A DNA stretch of 64,000 nt from the NCBI RefSeq assembly GCF_029891575.1, contig NZ_JARZHF010000002.1, positions 491,160 through 555,159 on the forward strand, given 5' to 3'. Source of the DNA: Salipaludibacillus daqingensis (lineage in GTDB: Bacteria > Bacillota > Bacilli > Bacillales > Salisediminibacteriaceae). This document shows positions 1 through 6,337 of the stretch, piece after piece. Under the pieces are notes generated by a model. That model was given only the letters and a program-made list of their open reading frames with translations. It was not told the DNA's origin and ran no database searches. Every line of letters starts with the position of its first letter. The stretch's first letter is position 1. The translations under genes and the position numbers were made by a program.

Positions 1-424
1 TAACAGGCAAATGATAAACGGAAAAAATACCATTAAAAAGAAGTAATCCAATAAGTGGGAATCCAACGACAGTAAATAGTCCTCTTACGACTTTAAAACG
101 AGCGAAATACTTAAAAAACCACGCAGGAATACCAATTAAAAGTAATGGTGGTGCAACCAGATAAACAATTGCCATCGATAACATGTGCATGCTTAACATA
201 ATATGTCCAAGCACATAAAGAGGACCACCGAAACCTAAGTAAATGGCTAGCAATCCAAGGTGGAAATAAATAATCCTTCGAACCGGAACCGGCTTTGAAT
301 CAGGAAAAAGATGACGAAACTTTTTTATCACAATAAAATAAATGAAACTAATCAATGCAAGGACAACAACTAATTCAGGTGTCCATATCGTTCGTGCAGT
401 AAAAGTAGAGAAAAATTGATCCAT
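1..424 (-). CDS. ctaG: CtaG family cytochrome c oxidase assembly protein, 3' part outside the window
   Basis: The reading frame opens with ATG at 424 (preceded by TAGGAGCTAAC) and stays open to base 1, giving 141 residues of a polytopic membrane protein. It begins MDQFFSTFTARTIWTPEL, then shows membrane segments around LVVVLALISFIYFIVI, a basic loop KKFRHLFPDSKPVPVRR and the stretch GHIMLSMHMLSMAIVYL. The arrangement and His-rich helix match Bacillus CtaG (caa3_CtaG family), which helps assemble the CuA/CuB centres of cytochrome caa3 oxidase. The ctaCDEF genes would be expected beyond the left edge but cannot be seen. The C-terminal part is cut by the window. The family call is fairly secure; the role rests on homology only. 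Confidence 0.8.
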   Translation of the reverse strand, partial: MDQFFSTFTARTIWTPELVVVLALISFIYFIVIKKFRHLFPDSKPVPVRRIIYFHLGLLAIYLGFGGPLYVLGHIMLSMHMLSMAIVYLVAPPLLLIGIPAWFFKYFARFKVVRGLFTVVGFPLIGLLLFNGIFSVYHLPV

Positions 425-501
425 TTTGTTAGCTCCTATCCTATAGTATTTCTATTGGTAAACCTTTATTTAATATTAAACGTATTTTAACAAGAATGAA
501 C

Positions 502-526
502 CATGTTATAGTATATTTATAACATG
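502..526. promoter_or_regulatory. Perfect inverted repeat between ctaG and the HAD gene
   Basis: Nine-base arms CATGTTATA and TATAACATG flank a 7-bp spacer. It lies in the divergent intergenic region about 80 bp upstream of ctaG and 176 bp upstream of the HAD gene. It lacks a T-run, so an operator is more likely than a terminator. The binding protein is unknown. Confidence 0.4.
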
Positions 527-701
527 ATTTCAGTGGAAATCATATTGTTTTGATCATGGAAGAAACAGGATTTTATATTAACTTTCTTATAAATACTACT
601 TTTCCCTTGTATGATAATCACATTGATTCACAATAACATCCTATTTTTACTATATATAGCTTCACAAACATATAATAAGTCATCTATCAGGAGGAATATC
701 A

Positions 702-1511
702 ATGAAACCACATTTAATCGCAGTTGATCTAGATGGTACTTTGCTCTCTGATAATAAAACAATATCATCAAAAAATAGATCTACCTTATTTCAGCTTCGC
801 AAACTTGGCCATCATGTCATAATTGCAACCGGGAGACCTTATCGAGCAAGTTCAACCTATTATCAACAGCTAGCTCTAGATACTCCCATGGTAAACTTCA
901 ATGGGGCATTTGTGCATCATCCTTTAGCACCGAATTTATTTAAACCTATCCATACACCTTTAGACCATACAACAGCGAAGACAATAATTGAGACATGTGA
1001 AAGTTTTCGGGTTAAAAATATTTTAGTAGAAGTGATGGATGACTACTATTTACGTTATTTAAACAGAGGTTTTGCTGAGGCTTTTACACTTAATCAACCA
1101 CCATTAGATTATGGCGACTTACAAAACATTATTCAAAAAGACCCGACTTCCCTGTTAATTCAACCAAACGATAACCAACATCATGAATTAAAAAGTCTTC
1201 TGTCTAAAGCACATGCTGAAGTAATTGATCAACGCTCATGGGGAGCGCCATGGCATGTGATAGAAATTGTTAAAGCCGGCTTAAATAAAGCTTTTGGACT
1301 TGAAAAAATCGCAAGTTACTATAATATTCCACAAGAACGAATCGTTGCCTTTGGAGACGAGAGTAATGACTTTGAAATGCTTGAATATGCCGGGCGTGGG
1401 ATAGCAATGGGAAATGCCATCCCACAATTGAAAACGATTGCAAATGAAGAGACATCCACGAATGAAGAAGATGGTGTCGCTGTTTTTTTAGAAAAATTCT
1501 TTAAATTGTGA
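702..1511 (+). CDS. Cof-type HAD-IIB phosphatase (YitU-like)
   Basis: This 269-residue protein has all HAD phosphatase motifs: motif I DLDGT at residues 9-13 (nucleophile Asp9, acid/base Asp11), motif II IATGRP around 41-46, and motif IV GDESND around 218-223, with a Cof-type cap between them. Length and the NFNGAFVHHP stretch resemble Bacillus YitU, one of several enzymes able to remove phosphate from the riboflavin precursor ARPP or from sugar phosphates. Substrate cannot be deduced from sequence. ATG at 702 is supported by CAGGAGGAATATCA. A GNAT gene follows after 22 bp, so the two probably share a transcript. The family is secure, the orthology moderate. Confidence 0.9.
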   Translation: MKPHLIAVDLDGTLLSDNKTISSKNRSTLFQLRKLGHHVIIATGRPYRASSTYYQQLALDTPMVNFNGAFVHHPLAPNLFKPIHTPLDHTTAKTIIETCESFRVKNILVEVMDDYYLRYLNRGFAEAFTLNQPPLDYGDLQNIIQKDPTSLLIQPNDNQHHELKSLLSKAHAEVIDQRSWGAPWHVIEIVKAGLNKAFGLEKIASYYNIPQERIVAFGDESNDFEMLEYAGRGIAMGNAIPQLKTIANEETSTNEEDGVAVFLEKFFKL

Positions 1512-1533
1512 GGGAACAAGAAAGGGGAACGAC

Positions 1534-1992
1534 ATGATAGAAGTATTTAAAGTAGAAAAACCAGCAAACTCAGATATGACTGTAGCTTTAACAAAACTAA
1601 TGATGGAACAAATGAATAGTTTAAGTGTAGAGACTTCGGAAGAGACATTATTAAAAACGATTGAAGAAGTATTAACTCCTCCTTCTAACGCTGAATTTTT
1701 CGTTGCGCAATATAAAGGTCAACTCATCGGCTGCGCCTTTTTAAATAAAGGGATCGGATTAGATAAAGGTGGTCATTACATATGGTTAAATGATTTGTAT
1801 GTGACGAAACGTTTTCGAAGACAAGGTATAGGAAAAAAACTCCTTTTGAAAGTTCTCTATTGGGCTGAAAAAAATGAGTTTAAAGGGGTTGAACTTGAGA
1901 CAGGAAGGCACAATGAAGCAACAAAGAAACTTTACAATTCATTAGGTTTTTACGACATTGTATCAAAACGATATGGTAGGACACTAACATAA
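1534..1992 (+). CDS. GNAT family N-acetyltransferase
   Basis: The 152-residue protein carries the GNAT acetyl-CoA pyrophosphate loop R-x-x-G-x-G/A as RFRRQGIGKKLL (residues 93-104) after a beta-strand HYIWLNDLYV, and ends with the usual NEATKKLYNSLGF element (motif B) that contacts CoA. It probably transfers an acetyl group from acetyl-CoA to a small amine or peptide N-terminus in the cytoplasm; the acceptor is unknown. It starts 22 bp after the HAD gene behind AAAGGGGAACGAC and is followed by a strong terminator, so the two genes form a transcription unit. Confidence 0.88.
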   Translation: MIEVFKVEKPANSDMTVALTKLMMEQMNSLSVETSEETLLKTIEEVLTPPSNAEFFVAQYKGQLIGCAFLNKGIGLDKGGHYIWLNDLYVTKRFRRQGIGKKLLLKVLYWAEKNEFKGVELETGRHNEATKKLYNSLGFYDIVSKRYGRTLT

Positions 1993-2002
1993 TCGGACAA
2001 TA

Positions 2003-2044
2003 TAAAAGGAAGGACAAGGATCTTCCCTGTTCCTTCCTTTTTTA
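2003..2044 (+). terminator. Rho-independent terminator after the GNAT gene
   Basis: A hairpin with AAAGGAAGGA paired to TCCTTCCTTT is followed by a T-run directly downstream of the acetyltransferase stop codon. Confidence 0.75.
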
Positions 2045-2073
2045 ATACAAGTTTCTGATTGATCATATCTTCA

Positions 2074-2379
2074 TTACATAATAAATTGAATGATTGCAAG
2101 AAACGTAATGGAACCTCCAACAACAATAATCAATGGAGCTCCAATAGATGAAAGAACGAGTGCGACAACTCCACCTACAACCCCAAACCAAAGGGCATCA
2201 TGAATATAAAGAATCCCAGGGAATATCAACGCGCCTAACACTGCATAAGGAACACGAGATAGCATCCGCTTCGACCAAGACGGCCAGTTTTCCGTTTGCA
2301 ATGCTATGAGTGGCAGCAACCTTGGAATATAGGTCACGACACCCATTCCTACTATCATCCAAAACAGCGTCATGCTCAT
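2074..2379 (-). CDS. azlD: AzlD, small subunit of branched-chain amino acid exporter
   Basis: This small membrane protein of 101 residues has about three to four hydrophobic segments and the AzlD-typical stretch YIPRLLPLIAL near its N-terminus. AzlC and AzlD together form a branched-chain amino acid (and azaleucine) export system in the membrane. The start chosen is the ATG at 2379, preceded by AAGGAGGCAACTTC, because it overlaps the azlC stop by ATGA (2376-2379), the classic signature of translational coupling. An upstream ATG at 2403 would add eight residues inside azlC and has no ribosome site. Confidence 0.87.
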   Translation of the reverse strand: MSMTLFWMIVGMGVVTYIPRLLPLIALQTENWPSWSKRMLSRVPYAVLGALIFPGILYIHDALWFGVVGGVVALVLSSIGAPLIIVVGGSITFLAIIQFIM

Positions 2380-3098
2380 GAAGTTGCCTCCTTTTTCATC
2401 CATTGTTCTAGAGCTTCATACATCACTACTGCTGTGATTGTAGCAGCCATTATAGACCACCCGGTAGACAACCACACTTGAAAAATAGCATTAAATATGG
2501 CTCCTAATAAAGCCAAACGGATCACGACTTTTCCTTGTGTTTTCACAGACGGTACAAGTAGTGCAATAAACAAGGCATAAAGTGCAATGGCCATGCTTTC
2601 TTGTATTATCTCCGGTAGAAATGCGCCTGCAAAATAACCTACCCCAGTGAAACACACCCAGCTACTGTACGCGACTAATCCGACTCCAATAATGTATTGA
2701 CTTCGTATCGGCCGATTACTTGTTGAAGCTACTGCAAACACTTCATCTGTAAGAAAAAAACCGTAAAATACGCGTTTTCTTAGAGTGCTTGTCTCTGCTC
2801 CTTCATGAATGGAAGCGCTCATTAATAAGTGCCTGAAATTAACAATAAACGTAGCAAAAATGATTTCCACTGCAGTTGATCCTAACGCAATCATGGAAAG
2901 CGCCATATATTGCGCTGCACCAGCAAAAACAATCATGCTCATAAATACAGCTTCAATAACAGTTAAGCCGGTTGCACCTGAGATCAATCCAAACGTTAAC
3001 GCAACGGGCATATATCCTAAAGCAATCGGAATTCCAGAAGCTAATCCTCTTTTTAACCAATTTACATCCGATTGATATGAATCAACTAAAGCGTCCAT
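2376..3098 (-). CDS. azlC: AzlC, large subunit of branched-chain amino acid exporter
   Basis: This 240-residue membrane protein belongs to the AzlC/YgaZ family. It has the family hallmark GIPIALGYMPVALTFGLIS near the N-terminus and the FAGAAQYMALSMI segment. It pairs with AzlD to export branched-chain amino acids. The start is set at the ATG at 3098 because AGGAGG lies seven bases upstream; an upstream in-frame ATG at 3131 would add eleven residues over the ribosome site. Stop and azlD start overlap in ATGA. No azlB-type regulator is next to it in the window. Confidence 0.9.
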   Translation of the reverse strand: MDALVDSYQSDVNWLKRGLASGIPIALGYMPVALTFGLISGATGLTVIEAVFMSMIVFAGAAQYMALSMIALGSTAVEIIFATFIVNFRHLLMSASIHEGAETSTLRKRVFYGFFLTDEVFAVASTSNRPIRSQYIIGVGLVAYSSWVCFTGVGYFAGAFLPEIIQESMAIALYALFIALLVPSVKTQGKVVIRLALLGAIFNAIFQVWLSTGWSIMAATITAVVMYEALEQWMKKEATS

Positions 3099-3228
3099 AC
3101 AAGTCCTCCTAGTCATTGATACAAATGACAAACGATCTATCTATTTTACTTTACATGACTACTGACTTGTCAAGCTGAATCCCATCTTTAGAAAATTTTA
3201 AGAAATTGTATCAGCTTTACCTAAAACA

Positions 3229-3263
3229 CAAAAAACATGAAGGCAGTTATCTCTCCATGTTTT
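3229..3263 (-). terminator. Terminator after the hemerythrin gene
   Basis: On the minus strand the arms AAAACATG and CATGTTTT enclose about 16 bases and are followed by a T-run; it lies 40 bp past the hemerythrin stop. Confidence 0.65.
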
Positions 3264-3304
3264 CGCTGCTTATTAGACTGTTAAAATAATATGATCTATC
3301 GATT

Positions 3305-3850
3305 CTAGCCAGAAATTTTCAAAAATTGGTTTCTTAACGTTTCTTTTTCATGATTTGACAACATATTTTCTGCCATTGGAAATAAAATTTGCTCCTCTTT
3401 CATGAAATGATCCGTTAATGTTTGATATACCATTAATACATGATGCGCCAACTCTGTAGTAAATTCATCTGCTTGAAATTGATCCGAACGATATTTTTTG
3501 AAAAAACTAGCGATATGTTGTTTCGCTAAGCTGTGTTCCTCTTCCATTACAGCGATCGGTCCACTTTGTCTTCCAATATGCGTCACCATCATTTCGAATA
3601 GGGCATCTTCTTCTTTAGTTGAATGTAAATCGATTTCTACTTTAAATCGACGCATCTGTTGGTACATTAATTCTAATTCTTTTTTTATATTGGAACTAGA
3701 CTCGCTCTCCTTTATTTTCATCGCACTATTCCGAAGATCCTCCATTTGGACTCTTAATGGAGGGTGCTCTTCCAACAACTCCAATAGTGGTTGGCAATAC
3801 GATTGAGGTTTCTCCATTCCATGACTCATACACCCTTGAAATTGCTCCAT
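3305..3850 (-). CDS. Hemerythrin HHE domain protein
   Basis: The 181-residue helical protein has the spaced His and acidic ligands of a di-iron hemerythrin: His76 with Glu80/81, His91, His106 in EEEHSLAKQH, His136/137, and His148 with Glu152 in HFMKEEQILFP. Such proteins bind O2 or NO, or repair Fe-S centres under nitrosative or oxygen stress (RIC/ScdA-like role). The N-terminus MEQFQGCMSHG has a Cys that could be functional. ATG at 3850 has GAGGAGGAATAGAA. A near-consensus FNR box sits 41.5 bp before the predicted transcription start, so expression is probably induced when oxygen falls. The exact substrate is not visible. Confidence 0.88.
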   Translation of the reverse strand: MEQFQGCMSHGMEKPQSYCQPLLELLEEHPPLRVQMEDLRNSAMKIKESESSSNIKKELELMYQQMRRFKVEIDLHSTKEEDALFEMMVTHIGRQSGPIAVMEEEHSLAKQHIASFFKKYRSDQFQADEFTTELAHHVLMVYQTLTDHFMKEEQILFPMAENMLSNHEKETLRNQFLKISG

Positions 3851-3882
3851 TTCTATTCCTCCTCGATCTTGAAGTCCAATTT

Positions 3883-3925
3883 AGTATACATCTACAAGAA
3901 GGAGGTTACCGTGATTCAAGTCACA
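3883..3925 (-). promoter_or_regulatory. FNR-type promoter of the hemerythrin gene
   Basis: On the minus strand the box TGTGACTTGAATCACG (3925-3910) matches TGTGA-N6-TCACA at 9 of 10 defined positions. A -10 hexamer TATACT lies at 3888-3883. With a start site seven bases past the -10 (about 3876) the box centre is at -41.5, exactly the class II activator position. Confidence 0.75.
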
Positions 3926-3952
3926 AACAAATACATTTTATTTTAGAATCTA

Positions 3953-3984
3953 AATAAAAAAAACGAAGAGTCTCCTCTTCGTTC
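3953..3984 (-). terminator. Terminator after the Nfu-N gene
   Basis: Perfect nine-base arms AACGAAGAG and CTCTTCGTT with a four-base loop, followed on the minus strand by a run of eight T. Confidence 0.85.
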
Positions 3985-3993
3985 AATGTATTA

Positions 3994-4263
3994 TTAATCG
4001 TAAACTTTCTCAAATGCTTTCTGAATTTCAGGGAGTAAAGCGTCCCAATCGGCTCCCACTTCTTTGTTAACAGTAACAAAATCTTGGAATCCAAAAATAT
4101 TATCGACACCTTCTAAGCCTAATAATTCTTTCGCCAATGCATGATCTGTATCATCACCTTTTTTAAAAGAAGCACTGCCAGACCCTTCAAATAAAACTTG
4201 ATTTGCAGTAAATTTCATAGCATTTGGATTTGGAGTTGGTTCACCTTTTACTTCAATTGACAT
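3994..4263 (-). CDS. Nfu N-terminal (scaffold) domain protein
   Basis: This 89-residue protein shows the Nfu_N signature TPNPNAMKF near the start and the KELLGLEGVDNIFGFQDFVTVNK segment typical of the domain. Full Nfu proteins carry Fe-S clusters on a second, Cys-containing domain; here only the N-terminal fold is present and no Cys occurs, so it may act as a partner or chaperone in Fe-S assembly rather than a carrier. Bacillus genomes often encode such stand-alone forms. The ATG at 4263 follows AAGGAGGAATGCGAT; an upstream in-frame ATG at 4305 lacks a ribosome site. Confidence 0.8.
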   Translation of the reverse strand: MSIEVKGEPTPNPNAMKFTANQVLFEGSGSASFKKGDDTDHALAKELLGLEGVDNIFGFQDFVTVNKEVGADWDALLPEIQKAFEKVYD

Positions 4264-4429
4264 ATCGCATTCCTCCTTGTTATGTAAGTAAGTACAGTTT
4301 AACACGTTTTTATTTAAAAGATAAAGTTCGGACGATCAATTGAGGTTTGCTTCTCGATATTTTGTAACTGATTCGAGACCCTTAGATGCGTTTTCTTTCC
4401 CCAGTGTCCAATTTTTTTAAAAATTATCA

Positions 4430-4469
4430 CAAAAAACTAGCTCATCATATATATTGATAGCTAGTTTTG
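4430..4469 (-). terminator. Terminator after the 4482-5087 gene
   Basis: Ten-base perfect arms AAAACTAGCT and AGCTAGTTTT lie 13 bp past the stop codon and are followed by T-rich sequence on the minus strand. Confidence 0.75.
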
Positions 4470-4481
4470 CCGATCTTAACA

Positions 4482-5087
4482 TTATTGTTGATGAGAGAAC
4501 TTCTCTTTTTCATTAACTAATTTTCTCAACCGATCTTTTAGTCGATTTTTAGCAATATCATCGTTATTCTCCATCGCTTCCTTTAATTCCATCAAAAAGT
4601 AATCAATTTCTGAAGAGATCACATATGCTCTTATCGTTGCATCCAATTCCAATGGTAAGTTCGACTTAATCTGGACAGGTTGATGGTAGGCGTCCATCAA
4701 ATTTTCCCTCCCTCCACTCGTTTTAAGAACGGAAACAACCTTTCCGTGATCAAAATAGCTGACATAGTTTCCACCATCGGTAATGGTTCTTACGATGGCA
4801 CTACCTTTGCTTTCTGTAATCAAATCCTCCAAACAAAAAGCAAGCTCTTCTTTGATTACTTCTAATTCTTTTATATTGACGATGGTTTTACGTTCATTTT
4901 CTAAGTGCATCGGAAGTGACATACGATCCTCGCCACAGTGGATAATTAGTTCTATTCCATTGTCTTCATGTCGCCACGTTAATCGATAGTTTGCAGCAAG
5001 TAATTTATGAACAAATGACTTCAACATGGTGCGATGTAATTCAATCCAGATATCTTTAAATTGTGCTCGAAAGGTCGGTTCGTCCAT
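4482..5087 (-). CDS. Hypothetical protein with IDEAL-like C-terminal motif
   Basis: I do not recognise the main part of this 201-residue soluble protein. Its last 50 residues, with EIDYFLMELKEAMENNDDIA then KNRLKDRLRKL, resemble the IDEAL domain, a short helical motif at the C-termini of several Bacillus proteins. The central part is mixed alpha/beta with many charged residues and no visible catalytic motif, signal peptide or membrane segment. The start is placed at ATG 5087, nine bases after AAGGAG; an ATG six codons upstream has no ribosome site. It is transcribed alone and ends in a strong terminator. Confidence 0.6.
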   Translation of the reverse strand: MDEPTFRAQFKDIWIELHRTMLKSFVHKLLAANYRLTWRHEDNGIELIIHCGEDRMSLPMHLENERKTIVNIKELEVIKEELAFCLEDLITESKGSAIVRTITDGGNYVSYFDHGKVVSVLKTSGGRENLMDAYHQPVQIKSNLPLELDATIRAYVISSEIDYFLMELKEAMENNDDIAKNRLKDRLRKLVNEKEKFSHQQ

Positions 5088-5377
5088 TCGCTCGCTCCTT
5101 TCCATTTATTTTCCGTTTTCTTTTCCTATTCGCTCTGTTAACCTTTATTGAGAATCTGATAATTGCAGCAATGAATTTTTAATTCAATAAACTGGTCTTT
5201 AACGAAAGACTTACTTAATCAAACAATTCAAAAGTTAAAACTTCTTATTAGTTATCTTATGAATTCGTCTAAAAAAAAGACACTCTTTTTATCTGGTCAA
5301 GTTAATTTACATTGAGCAAAAATGTCCAACCTAGTAAAATGAAAAATGGATCCTCTTTAAAAAAGAAGGTGTGTTAC

Positions 5378-6337
5378 ATGTGTAAAACCTTAAATATACA
5401 AGAAAATTTAATTATCATTTACAAAGAAATAGCTAGTCATTCTGCGAGAATAACTTCTTTTAGTGAAGAATGGCTTTATGATCCTTCGGTTGAAAACCGA
5501 TTTCAAGATTGGGTGACATCTGTCTTAATAAAAACAGAAACGATTGTTATTAATGAAAAATCTAATTACCATCAATGGAAGTTAATCATGTTGCTTTTAA
5601 TTTTTAAAGAATTAAGAAAAGAACTCGTTCAGCGCGGGTTTTATTCTTTCTACCGAAGAAGTGTTGAGCAATTATTAAGTGATATGATACAGTCTTTTCC
5701 TTCTAATACCATTTCCTCTCTATATAGAAATGTTACGCTACAGAAGATACTTGAACAAACGGGTCAAGATTTTTCTAATGTTACCGAATTAAAGACGATA
5801 AATGAACCTAGCTTAAAACAGGAAGCCGACCATGACAAATGGATTAATGACTGGCTTTCACGTCCACACTTTTCTAAATATAAACGATATTATCATCAGC
5901 TTACAAACGAACACGAAAAAATATATTTGAAAAATGAGGTAGTTGAAAACCTTTTTCCATTACAAACCCATCCGCCTACAAAAAGAACGCTCTTTCAAAT
6001 TTATGATTTTCACGAGGATTTTAAGCTAGGCATAAATAGTTGGCTAAATTACCCCCAGGACCCTCTTTATTTGTCGAGAGAAGAACAACAATTACTGTCT
6101 TCTTTAACAGAGAAAAGACCAGACCTGGCAATTCCGTTATACAGTCAGTGGATCGAACGACTGGTTGAAAAGAAAACGACGCAACATTATAAAAAAGCCA
6201 CTTTATTTATTATAGAATTAAAAAACACTTTAAAGAAAACTGACAATGAAAACGACTTTCCATTGTTTGTGACATTGTTGAAAAAAAAATACAAACGTTA
6301 TGCTGCTTTTTATGAGGAGTTGAGAAATTATGAGTGA
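5378..6337 (+). CDS. YwqB-like partner of SNF2 helicase lacking the SWIM zinc finger
   Basis: A 319-residue protein encoded directly before the SNF2 helicase, overlapping it by eight bases, as in the Bacillus ywqB-ywqA pair. Its C-terminal stretch YKRYAAFYEELRNYE resembles the conserved end of that family. The usual partner carries an N-terminal SWIM zinc finger (C-x-C...C-x-H); no such cysteines are present here, and the first residues MCKTLNIQ contain the only plausible Cys. The ATG at 5378 follows AGAAGGTGTGTTAC; a TTG at 5312 would extend it by 22 residues without a ribosome site. Role unknown, probably DNA-associated with the helicase. Confidence 0.65.
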   Translation: MCKTLNIQENLIIIYKEIASHSARITSFSEEWLYDPSVENRFQDWVTSVLIKTETIVINEKSNYHQWKLIMLLLIFKELRKELVQRGFYSFYRRSVEQLLSDMIQSFPSNTISSLYRNVTLQKILEQTGQDFSNVTELKTINEPSLKQEADHDKWINDWLSRPHFSKYKRYYHQLTNEHEKIYLKNEVVENLFPLQTHPPTKRTLFQIYDFHEDFKLGINSWLNYPQDPLYLSREEQQLLSSLTEKRPDLAIPLYSQWIERLVEKKTTQHYKKATLFIIELKNTLKKTDNENDFPLFVTLLKKKYKRYAAFYEELRNYE

